Shown here: piece after piece, positions 1 to 5,036 of the stretch
Layout of the letters: every line of letters starts with the position of its first letter
Position numbering within the stretch: position 1 is the stretch's first letter
Assembly (NCBI GenBank): GCA_964235495.1
Contig: CAXSAX010000067.1
Location: 1-5,036, forward strand
From: LMUY01 sp964235495
GTDB taxonomy: Bacteria > Pseudomonadota > Alphaproteobacteria > Acetobacterales > Acetobacteraceae
Reading direction: 5' to 3'
Length of the DNA: 5,036 nucleotides
Program-made: the position numbers and the translations under genes
The notes under the pieces: generated by a model
Databases searched by the model: none
Told to the model about the DNA's origin: nothing
Seen by the model: only the letters and a program-made list of their open reading frames with translations

Positions 1-1
1 G

Positions 2-652
2 CGACCCGGCATGCTGGCCAGCCTGCGCGCGGCAGTGCTGGCGCCGCTGGCCGAGTTCGTCGCCCGCCCCGGCGCGGGCGGCGTGCTGGCGTTCATCCTG
101 CTGTTCAAGCTGGGCGAGGCGATGGCCGGCACCATGGCGCCGCCGTTCTACCGCTCGCTCGGCTACGACCGGGCGCAGGTGGCCGCCGCGATCGGGCTGC
201 CCTCGCTGGCCGCCAGCCTGGCCGGGGCGGCGGCGGGCGGCTATCTGGTGGCGCGGCTGGGCGCCCGGCGGGCGCTGATCCTGACCGGCTTCGTGCAGAT
301 GGCCTCCATGGGGCTGTACTTCCTGCTCGCCTGGTCCGGGCCGAACGGGGCGATCCTGGTGGCCAAGGTGGTGGGCGAGGGCTTCGCCGAGGCGATGGCG
401 GACGCGGCCTTCATCACCTTCCTGTCCAGCCTGTGCGCGCCGGGCCGCACCGCCACCCAGTATGCGCTGTTGTCCTCCCTGGCCGCCGTGCCGGTGCGCA
501 CCATTGGCGGGCTGTCCGGCATCCTGGCGCAGCAGCTGGGCTGGGTGGCGTTCTACGGCGTCACCATCTTCGCCGCCGTGCCGGCCATGCTGGTCATGCT
601 GGCCCTGGTGCGCCGCCCCGCCGCGCTGGCGGCCATCCCCCGCATCGGCTAA
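2..652 (+). CDS. ampG: AmpG-family muropeptide MFS permease, C-terminal half (5' end outside window)
   Basis: Inner-membrane permease of the AmpG/PAT branch of the major facilitator superfamily. The family imports GlcNAc-anhydroMurNAc peptides for peptidoglycan recycling. The frame is open to the window edge. The first ATG (position 11) is probably an internal Met, because what follows matches only the second half of AmpG, whose members are usually 400-500 residues with 12 or more helices. Numbered from that Met, I see the helix around 24-40 carrying FKLGEAMAG (AmpG-like YKLGDAFAG), the loop PPFYRSLGYDRAQVA, a motif-A-like GGYLVARLGARRAL at 77-89, the hallmark TATQYALLSSLAAV at 147-160, and GWVAFYGVTIFAAVPAM as a last helix before a short basic tail. 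About six hydrophobic segments are present. The phosphatase gene starts nine bases after the stop, so co-transcription is likely. The family call is firm. Substrate is inferred, since alphaproteobacteria can carry several AmpG-like paralogues. Confidence 0.85.
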   Translation, partial: RPGMLASLRAAVLAPLAEFVARPGAGGVLAFILLFKLGEAMAGTMAPPFYRSLGYDRAQVAAAIGLPSLAASLAGAAAGGYLVARLGARRALILTGFVQMASMGLYFLLAWSGPNGAILVAKVVGEGFAEAMADAAFITFLSSLCAPGRTATQYALLSSLAAVPVRTIGGLSGILAQQLGWVAFYGVTIFAAVPAMLVMLALVRRPAALAAIPRIG

Positions 653-661
653 GCCGACGCC

Positions 662-1420
662 ATGGATAATTCGGCCCCGGACGGCCCGCCCTTCGTGCTG
701 CGGCTCGAAGGCGTGTCCAACCTGCGCGACCTCGGCGGCTACCGCACGGCGGATGGACGCCGGGTGCGCCGCGGCCTGGTGTTCCGCTCGGCGGCGCTGG
801 CCGGGCTGACGTCGGCGGATGAGCGGGAGGTGGCGCGGCTGGGGCTGCGCCGCATCTGCGACCTGCGCGGCGCGGAGGAGAGCCGTGCCGCGCCCACCCG
901 GCTGCACGGCCCGGTGATCGTGCCCCTGCCGATCGAGCCCACCGTCGGCGCCGGGCTGCGCGACATCCTGCACACCGGGGAGGCGAGCGGGGCGGCGCTG
1001 GAATCGGTGCTGACGCAGGCCTACGTCGCCTACGCCCTGGCCAGCTTCGCGCAGTACCGGACGATCCTGGCGCTGCTGCTGGAGGGGGAGTCGCCGCTGC
1101 TGTTCCACTGCTCGGCCGGCAAGGACCGCACCGGCTTCGGCGCCGCCCTGCTGCTGACCGCGCTCGGCGTGCCGTGGCCGGCGGTGCTGGCGGATTTCGA
1201 GGCCACCAACCGGCTGTGGCGGCGCGACACCGTGCCCGCCGCCGACCTGCCCGCCGCGCTGCGGGAGAAGCTGCTGCGGGCCGAGCCGGCCTACCTCGCG
1301 GCGGCGTTCGAGGCGGCGCGCGGCGCTTACGGCTCGCTGGACGCCTACCTCGCCGGGCCGCTCGACCTCGGCCCCGCCCGCCGGGCCAGGCTGCAAGCCG
1401 CGCTGCTGGAGCCCGGCTGA
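662..1420 (+). CDS. tyrosine/lipid phosphatase, MptpB-like (Y_phosphatase3 family)
   Basis: Cysteine-dependent phosphatase of 252 residues, typical length for the family (PF13350). The N-terminal signature NLRDLGGYRTADGRRVRRG lies at 20-38, followed by GLVFRSAAL and RRICDLRG at 63-70. The active-site P-loop HCSAGKDRTG is at 149-158: nucleophile Cys150, phosphate-binding Arg156, and Lys154/Asp155 in the GKDR arrangement seen in Mycobacterium tuberculosis MptpB, where it accompanies activity on phosphotyrosine, phosphoserine and phosphoinositides. No signal peptide or membrane segment is visible, so it is probably cytosolic. I chose the ATG at 662 because the family's N-terminal motif begins about 18 residues in. 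No clear Shine-Dalgarno sequence precedes it, which suggests coupling to the permease stop nine bases upstream. Physiological substrate is unknown. A role tied to cell-wall recycling is only suggested by the neighbour. Confidence 0.9.
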   Translation: MDNSAPDGPPFVLRLEGVSNLRDLGGYRTADGRRVRRGLVFRSAALAGLTSADEREVARLGLRRICDLRGAEESRAAPTRLHGPVIVPLPIEPTVGAGLRDILHTGEASGAALESVLTQAYVAYALASFAQYRTILALLLEGESPLLFHCSAGKDRTGFGAALLLTALGVPWPAVLADFEATNRLWRRDTVPAADLPAALREKLLRAEPAYLAAAFEAARGAYGSLDAYLAGPLDLGPARRARLQAALLEPG

Positions 1421-1434
1421 TGGCGCGGGCGGGG

Positions 1435-1794
1435 CTAGCGGCCCCTCATGCGCAGGCTGGCGGCGTTGAGCGGGCGGAGCAGCGCCGGGTCGCGGCAGAT
1501 GGCCTCCGCGGTGGCGACGGCGTGGGCCAGCTGCGCGTCCGTCAGGTGGCGGACCGCCGGGCGCCCCACCGCCTCGTCCCAGCGCCGGCCGATGGCGTGG
1601 TCCAGGCAGACGCGCATGAAGCAATGGTCCAGCCGGATCGGCCAGCCTTGCGCCGCCGCCATGCCGGGCAGGGCGTGCCGCGTCAGGTGCAGCCAGCGTG
1701 ACAGAAGCGCCTCCCGCGCCGCTGATCCTGACGGCGTGGCTGGACACAGGGTCGCAGGGGCGGTTCGACCGGGAGCGGCAGCGTCACTTTCCAT
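1435..1794 (-). CDS. small conserved protein of unknown function (DHCFMR motif)
   Basis: A 119-residue minus-strand protein that reads as genuine from about residue 25 on: an amphipathic start (REALLSRWLHLTRHALPG), the distinctive PIRLDHCFMRVCLDHAIG at 52-69, GRPAVRHLTDAQLAHAV at 77-93, and an LNAASLRMRGR end. I recall similar short alphaproteobacterial proteins, sometimes labelled 'GCN5-related N-acetyltransferase'. I see no acetyl-CoA-binding signature here and do not endorse that label. Residues 1-24 are Ala/Pro-rich and lie mostly antisense to the start of the RNA ligase gene. No other ATG, GTG or TTG lies between the annotated ATG and Met45, and Met45 would cut into the conserved part. 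The 3' end converges on the phosphatase gene with 14 bases between stops. The pattern His57-Cys58 with Asp56, Arg61 and Asp65 could be an active or metal site, which is speculation. Confidence 0.7.
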   Translation of the reverse strand: MESDAAAPGRTAPATLCPATPSGSAAREALLSRWLHLTRHALPGMAAAQGWPIRLDHCFMRVCLDHAIGRRWDEAVGRPAVRHLTDAQLAHAVATAEAICRDPALLRPLNAASLRMRGR

Positions 1795-2225
1795 CGGCGA
1801 TCAACTTCATACCGGCGCACGTGACCTTGTTCCACCACCTGCCCGGGGCGCAAGCCGAGGCGATCATGCACGACCTGGACGCGGCGTGCCGGGCGCAGCC
1901 GCCGGAGCCGTTCACCGTGACGGGGCTGCGCCATCTCGGCCGCGGCAACGCCTACGCGCTGGCCATGCCGGGCGTCTCGCAGCTGCGGGCCAAGCTGGCG
2001 GCGGCGTGGCAGGCGGGGTTGACCGCACAGGACCGGCAACCCTGGCAGCCGCACGTGACGGTGCAGAACAAGGTGAGCCCGGCGGAGGCCAAGCAGCTGC
2101 AAGCGGCCCTGCAGCAGGGCTTCGCGCCGCAGGAGGGCTTCGTGACCGGCCTGCTGCTGTGGCGCTACCTCGGCGGCCCGTGGGAAAAGGCGGGCGGCTG
2201 GCGGTTCGAAGGTCATTGCGCTTGA
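1698..2225 (+). CDS. 2'-5' RNA ligase / 2H phosphoesterase family protein
   Basis: A 175-residue protein of the LigT-like 2H phosphoesterase superfamily, which acts on 2',3'-cyclic phosphate or 2'-5' phosphodiester bonds in RNA or nucleotides. Both catalytic motifs are intact: His41-Val-Thr43 in PAHVTLFHHL and His119-Val-Thr121 in QPHVTVQNKV, 78 residues apart. The first beta strand (LILTAWLD, 8-15) and the C-terminal LWRYLGGPWEKAGGW (154-168) fit the compact alphaproteobacterial version. The GTG at 1698 is chosen because that first strand starts only seven residues in, and no ATG lies between it and the motif. The ribosome-binding site is weak. The first 97 bases are antisense to the 5' end of the divergent small gene. 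RNA ligation in vitro is known for the family, but the cellular substrate is generally unclear, and nothing here narrows it. Confidence 0.88.
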   Translation: MTEAPPAPLILTAWLDTGSQGRFDRERQRHFPSAINFIPAHVTLFHHLPGAQAEAIMHDLDAACRAQPPEPFTVTGLRHLGRGNAYALAMPGVSQLRAKLAAAWQAGLTAQDRQPWQPHVTVQNKVSPAEAKQLQAALQQGFAPQEGFVTGLLLWRYLGGPWEKAGGWRFEGHCA

Positions 2226-2227
2226 GC

Positions 2228-2233
2228 AAAGGA
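2228..2233 (+). promoter_or_regulatory. Shine-Dalgarno-like AAAGGA ahead of a short ORF
   Basis: AAAGGA lies nine bases before an ATG at 2243 and only three bases after the RNA ligase stop codon. It is the most purine-rich run in this short gap. It would serve the possible 21-codon ORF. Its last three bases also form the start of a GGAACC element, so the two readings compete for the same bases. Confidence 0.3.
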
Positions 2234-2254
2234 ACCCATCTGATGTACCACGGT
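2231..2254 (+). promoter_or_regulatory. possible EcfG-type (general stress sigma) promoter, weak
   Basis: GGAACC at 2231-2236 matches the -35 element of alphaproteobacterial EcfG promoters (GGAAC, then 16-17 bases, then CGTT). The best -10 candidate, CGGT at 2251-2254, is imperfect and lies 15 bases after GGAAC, one short of the usual spacing. It is 50 bases ahead of the kinase start. HisKA_2/HWE kinases often act in the PhyR-NepR-EcfG pathway, so such a promoter would make sense here, but a six-base match in 79 bases is thin support. Confidence 0.2.
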
Positions 2255-2308
2255 CGCGTGAGAGCGCGGCCGGCCAGCGCGGCGCCGGAGGGCCATCGTC
2301 CAGAATGA
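2243..2308 (+). CDS. possible 21-codon leader ORF overlapping the kinase start
   Basis: An ATG at 2243, nine bases after AAAGGA, opens a 21-residue reading frame (beginning MYHGRVRARP) that is Arg/Ala/Pro-rich. Its TGA at 2306-2308 shares bases with the kinase ATG in an ATGA overlap, the classic geometry for translational coupling. Against it: about six of 21 codons end in A or T, including an AGA, so its codon use is looser than in the neighbouring genes, and the peptide resembles nothing I know. It may be an accidental frame, or a leader whose translation matters more than its product. Confidence 0.25.
   Translation: MYHGRVRARPASAAPEGHRPE
2287..2292 (+). promoter_or_regulatory. ribosome-binding site of the histidine kinase (GGAGGG)
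   Basis: GGAGGG ends 12 bases before the ATG at 2305. The spacing is longer than ideal but usable. It supports 2305 as the start, since there is no alternative start codon in that frame in the upstream gap. Confidence 0.4.
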
Positions 2309-3474
2309 CCGCTGCAGTGGAGCGGCTGTCCACCTACGATGAGCTGGCGCGGCGCCTGGCGCAGCAGGAGCTGGTGGCGGCCTTTGGCCTATTCGCCCTG
2401 CGCACCCCCGACCTCGACCAGGTGCTGACGCAGGCCTGCGAGGTCGCCGCGCATGGCCTGGGCGCCCCGTTCGCCAAGGTGCTGGAGCTGCGCCCGGCCA
2501 GCGGCGACCTGCTGGTGCGCAGCGGCGTCGGCTGGAAGCCGGGCGTGGTGGGCCAGGCCACCCTGGGCGCGGACCTCGCCAGCCCGGCCGGCTACGCCTT
2601 GCGCACCAAGACGCCGGTCATCTCCAACCAGCTCGCGGAGGAGCGGCGCTTCCGCGTGCCGGCGATGCTGGCCGAGCACGGCGTCAGCCGCGCGATCAAC
2701 GTCATCGTGGGCGACGACGGCGCCGCCGCGCCGTTCGGGGTGCTGGAGGTGGACGGCGCCGACCGCCACCAGTTCACGGCGCAGGACGTGGCGTTCTTGC
2801 AGTCCCTGGCCAACGTGCTGGCGGCGGTGATCGACCGGCAGCGCCAGCGTGCGGCGCAGGCGCAGCTGCTGCGGGACAAGGACGTGCTGCTGCAGGAGGT
2901 GCACCACCGCACCAAGAACAGCCTGCAGCTGGTGCAGACCCTGCTGAACCTGCAGGCCAGGAGCGCCTCGGGGGCGGACGAGAAGGAGCGGCTGGGGGAG
3001 GCGGCGGGGCGCATCATGTCCATCGCCGCCGTGCACCGCCGGCTGCACGAGGAGGGCGCGGTCGAGCGCGTGTCGCTGCCGCCCTACCTGGGCGGCCTCG
3101 TGGCCGACATCACCGGCACGCTGGGCGGGGACGGGCCGGCGCGGCCGCTCACGCTCGACGTGGCGCCGATGCAGCTGCCGGCGGAGCACGTGACGCCGAT
3201 CGGGCTGATCGCGGTCGAGCTGGTGACCAACGCGATCAAGTACGGCGCCGGGGCCATCGCCCTACGGGTGAGCCCCGCCCCCGGCGGCGTGGCGATGGCG
3301 GTGGAGGACGAGGGCGCCGGGTTCCCGCCCGGCGGCGAGGCGGGCCGCAGCAGCCTGGGCATGCGGCTGATCGGCGCGCTGGCCCGCACGCCGGACGCGA
3401 TCACGGTCAGCCGCGCCGACGGGCGCACCCGGGTCAGCGTGCGGGTGGCGTTCCCGGAGACCGCACGGGCGTAG
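2305..3474 (+). CDS. sensor histidine kinase, GAF-HisKA_2-HATPase
   Basis: A 389-residue soluble sensor kinase with no membrane segment. Residues about 20-180 form a GAF sensor domain, including a helix ending in AAVIDRQRQR that leads into the kinase core. The dimerisation/phosphoacceptor region is of the HisKA_2 type: LLQEVHHRTKNSLQLVQTLL from 195, with the phosphoacceptor one of the pair His200/His201 (His201 aligns with the histidine of the related HWE motif). The ATPase domain shows the N box VELVTNAIKYG (Asn309), the G1 box VEDEGAGFP (Asp335, Gly337, Gly339) and a G2-like SSLGMRLIGAL at 349-359. All key residues are present, so it should be active. The GAF ligand cannot be read from the sequence. 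No receiver domain or response regulator is in the window; related kinases often signal to stand-alone regulators such as PhyR. The final 41 bases overlap the end of the opposing exporter gene. Confidence 0.92.
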   Translation: MTAAVERLSTYDELARRLAQQELVAAFGLFALRTPDLDQVLTQACEVAAHGLGAPFAKVLELRPASGDLLVRSGVGWKPGVVGQATLGADLASPAGYALRTKTPVISNQLAEERRFRVPAMLAEHGVSRAINVIVGDDGAAAPFGVLEVDGADRHQFTAQDVAFLQSLANVLAAVIDRQRQRAAQAQLLRDKDVLLQEVHHRTKNSLQLVQTLLNLQARSASGADEKERLGEAAGRIMSIAAVHRRLHEEGAVERVSLPPYLGGLVADITGTLGGDGPARPLTLDVAPMQLPAEHVTPIGLIAVELVTNAIKYGAGAIALRVSPAPGGVAMAVEDEGAGFPPGGEAGRSSLGMRLIGALARTPDAITVSRADGRTRVSVRVAFPETARA

Positions 3475-4894
3475 CGGGTATAGCGGGCGTGGCGGGCGCG
3501 CCGGGCGCGACGCCGGGGCGCAGGCGGAGCAGGCTGGCCAGGGCGCCGGCGGCGGAGAACCCGGCGGCCAGCAGCAGCGCCGGCCGCACCCCCTGCTGCG
3601 ACAGGCCGAAGATCAGTGCCACCAGCGCCGCGCCGAAGGTCTGCCCCAGCAGCCGGGCGGTGCCCAGCATGCCGCTCGCCCCGCCGCTGCGGCTGAGCGG
3701 AGCGGCGGAGATCATCGCCCGGTTGTTGGGCGCCTGGAAGAAGCCGAACCCCACGCCGCACACCGCCATGCGCCAGCTGATGTCGGCGGCCCCCGCGCCC
3801 GCGGGGAGGGCCGCGAGCAGCAGCAGCCCGGCGGTGAACGCCGCGAGCCCGATGCCGCCCAGCAGCCCGGCCGGGTGCCGGTCCGCCAGCCGCCCGGCGA
3901 ACGGCGCGGCGATGGCGGTGGCGACCGGCCAGGGGGTCATCAGCAGCCCGGTCTGCGTCGCCGTCCAGCCCAGGCTGCCCTGGAGCCAGAACGGCAGCGC
4001 CACGAAGGCCAGCGCCTGCGCCGCAAAGGACAGGATGGAGGTGGCGACGGACAGGCGGAACAGCGGGATGCGCAGCAGGTCCACCGGCAGCAGCGGCGAG
4101 GCGCGGTCCAATTGGCGGCGCACCAGCAGCACGCCGAGCACGGCGCAGGCGGCGAGCTCGACCGTCGCGGCGAGCGCCGCCTCGCCGTGCGCGTAGCCGT
4201 CCACGCCGATGATGAGCAGCCCGAAGGTGGCCGCGTTGAGCGCGGCGCTGCCGCCGTCGAACCGGTTGGCCGCCAGCGGCGTGGCCGGCAGCACCCGCAC
4301 GGCGATGGCGAACGCGGCCAGGCCGACCGGCACGTTGATGGCGAACAGCCAGGGCCAGGTGGACACGGAGAGGATGCCGGAGGCGACGGTCGGCCCGATC
4401 GCCGAGCAGGTGGCCGCCACCAGCGCGTTCAGCGCCAGGCCGCGCCCGAGCATCGAGCGGGGGTACACGTAGCGGGTCAGCGCCGAGTTGACCGACATGA
4501 TGCCGGCCGCCCCCAGCCCCTGCAGCACCCGCGCCGCCGTCAGCCCCAGCAGCGAGTGCGACAGCGCGCAGGCCAGGGAGGCCGCGGTGAACACCGCCAG
4601 CCCGAGCTGGTACACCCGGCGGTAGCCGTAGATCTCGCCCAGGGAGGCCAGCGGCAGCAGCGTGACCGTGACGGCCAGTTGGTAGGCGTTGATGACCCAG
4701 ATGGAGGCCGCCGGCGTCGCGTGCAGATCGACCGCGATGGTCGGCAGCGCGATGTTGGCGATGGCCCCGTCCATCACCGCCATGCCGGTCGCCAGGGCGA
4801 TGGTCAGGATGGCCAGGCTGCGCTGCGGCAGGGGGAGGCCGCCTTCCGCCAGGTCGTCGCCGAGCAGCGGCGCCCCGGAGAGCCGCTCGTTCAT
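3434..4894 (-). CDS. DHA2-family (14-TM) MFS multidrug-type exporter
   Basis: A 486-residue inner-membrane proton antiporter of the EmrB/QacA/SmvA-like DHA2 branch, usually exporting drugs, dyes or other small molecules. I count about 14 hydrophobic segments between residues 28 and 457. Family motifs: MDGAIANIALPTIAVDL at 41-57 (motif D1, with Asp42), motif A GEIYGYRRVYQLG at 86-98, motif B ARVLQGLGAAG at 121-131 (Arg122), and motif C-like SAIGPTVASGILS at 164-176 followed by WPWLFAINVPVGL. The second half has GRLADRHPAG and GGASGMLGTARLLGQTFGAALVAL. The C-terminal tail from about 463 is Pro/Ala/Thr-rich and encoded by a 9-base imperfect repeat. The ATG at 4894 overlaps the stop of an upstream minus-strand gene, so translation is probably coupled; no good Shine-Dalgarno sequence precedes it. 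There is no adjacent TetR/MarR regulator or membrane-fusion partner in view. Substrate is unknown. Confidence 0.92.
   Translation of the reverse strand: MNERLSGAPLLGDDLAEGGLPLPQRSLAILTIALATGMAVMDGAIANIALPTIAVDLHATPAASIWVINAYQLAVTVTLLPLASLGEIYGYRRVYQLGLAVFTAASLACALSHSLLGLTAARVLQGLGAAGIMSVNSALTRYVYPRSMLGRGLALNALVAATCSAIGPTVASGILSVSTWPWLFAINVPVGLAAFAIAVRVLPATPLAANRFDGGSAALNAATFGLLIIGVDGYAHGEAALAATVELAACAVLGVLLVRRQLDRASPLLPVDLLRIPLFRLSVATSILSFAAQALAFVALPFWLQGSLGWTATQTGLLMTPWPVATAIAAPFAGRLADRHPAGLLGGIGLAAFTAGLLLLAALPAGAGAADISWRMAVCGVGFGFFQAPNNRAMISAAPLSRSGGASGMLGTARLLGQTFGAALVALIFGLSQQGVRPALLLAAGFSAAGALASLLRLRPGVAPGAPATPAIPATPVRSPGTPPAR
3462..3506. repeat. imperfect 9-base tandem repeat, about five units
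   Basis: Five consecutive 9-base units share a core close to GCGGGC (for example GTAGCGGGT, ATAGCGGGC, GTGGCGGGC). On the minus strand they encode successive (A/T/I)-P-x tripeptides in the tail of the exporter. On the plus strand the repeat covers the last codons and the TAG stop (3472-3474) of the kinase gene. Unit length is a multiple of three, so gain or loss of a unit would keep the exporter in frame. Confidence 0.55.
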
Positions 4895-5036
4895 GGCTGG
4901 CGCGGCTCGGGGAGCGCGTCCCCCGGGCCAGGCTCGCGGACGGGCTGCTCCGGCGGGCGCTGCTGCTTGCGCCGCCGCAGGTTGGCCCGCAGCGCCGCCG
5001 CCTCGCGCGCCCGGCGCGCCGCCAGCTCCGCTGCGG
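4891..5036 (-). CDS. C-terminal end of an unidentified basic protein (5' end outside window)
   Basis: The minus strand has an open frame of 47 codons running in from the right edge and ending in TGA at 4893-4891, which overlaps the exporter ATG as ATGA. Third codon positions are almost all G or C, as in real genes here. The visible part begins with an Ala/Arg-rich amphipathic helix (AAELAARRAREAAALRANL), continues with the basic cluster RRRKQQR and ends in a Pro/Glu-rich disordered tail (PEQPVREPGPGDALPEPRQP). Short proteobacterial proteins ending in a LRxNLxRRK-like segment are common, but I cannot name the family from this fragment. The overlap suggests it is the upstream gene of an operon with the exporter. 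The alternative frame leading into the exporter ATG is also open, but has no start codon and is low in complexity. Confidence 0.55.
   Translation of the reverse strand, partial: AAELAARRAREAAALRANLRRRKQQRPPEQPVREPGPGDALPEPRQP

Noticed and set aside
645..657. Five-base-pair hairpin (TCGGC, loop TAA, GCCGA) with the permease stop codon as its loop, just before the phosphatase start
   Set aside because: A stem this small with a three-base loop is marginally stable and common in GC-rich DNA. No regulatory claim is supported.
1431..1445. Five-base-pair hairpin (GGGGC, loop TAGCG, GCCCC) between the convergent phosphatase and small unknown genes
   Set aside because: The stem is short, there is no T-run on either strand, and such stems are expected by chance at this GC content. 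Not enough for a terminator.
1448..2308. Long plus-strand open frame across the small unknown gene and the RNA ligase gene
   Set aside because: It is a shadow frame: Arg/Gly/Ala-rich with no recognisable domain, overlapping two better-supported genes. Only its last 21 codons, with their own ATG, are kept as a weak candidate.
1683..2333. Minus-strand open frame opposite the RNA ligase gene
   Set aside because: Arg/Leu/Gln-rich antisense translation of a gene with both HxT catalytic motifs intact; long antisense frames are normal at this GC content.
2389..3189. Minus-strand open frame opposite the histidine kinase
   Set aside because: Low-complexity His/Arg/Val/Gln-rich product that mirrors the kinase codons; no domain is visible.
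3489..4196. Plus-strand open frame opposite the exporter
   Set aside because: Ser/Ala/Arg-rich antisense shadow of a well-supported 14-TM transporter.
4895..5034. In-frame N-terminal extension of the exporter beyond the ATG at 4894
   Set aside because: The frame is open but has no ATG, GTG or TTG start and would give a Gly/Ala/Pro/Arg-rich stretch; the overlapping frame with a TGA at 4893-4891 looks more like real protein.

Overview
This is a very GC-rich, densely packed bacterial stretch with strong G/C preference at third codon positions. The gene types fit an alphaproteobacterium, most plausibly Rhodospirillales/Acetobacteraceae (Roseomonas-like): an AmpG-type permease, a GAF-HisKA_2 sensor kinase, a compact 2H phosphoesterase and a DHA2 drug-type exporter. 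This placement is inferred from gene types and composition; the window has no rRNA or marker gene to confirm it.

Layout from left to right. The C-terminal half of an AmpG-family muropeptide permease (+) enters from the left edge. Nine bases later comes an MptpB-like tyrosine/lipid phosphatase (+), probably in the same transcript. A small conserved protein of unknown function (-) converges on the phosphatase with a 14-base gap. Its 5' end overlaps head-to-head, by 97 bases, with a 2'-5' RNA ligase/2H phosphoesterase gene (+). A 79-base gap follows, holding a possible 21-codon leader ORF and a GGAACC element. Next is a cytosolic GAF-HisKA_2-HATPase sensor histidine kinase (+). Its last 41 bases overlap tail-to-tail with a 14-TM DHA2-family MFS exporter (-). 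The exporter start overlaps (ATGA) the stop of another minus-strand gene, of which only the last 47 codons lie in the window.

Functionally the window looks like a compact set of short transcription units rather than one pathway. The permease and phosphatase may be co-transcribed, and the exporter is probably translationally coupled to the truncated gene on the right. The kinase has no response regulator beside it, which is common for HisKA_2 orphans that feed stress or two-component networks elsewhere. There are no tRNA, rRNA, CRISPR or insertion-sequence signals and no gap over 300 bases without a gene. I found no convincing new multi-gene system. The points most worth a second look are the two antisense overlaps, the element between the RNA ligase and kinase genes, and the small unknown minus-strand protein.
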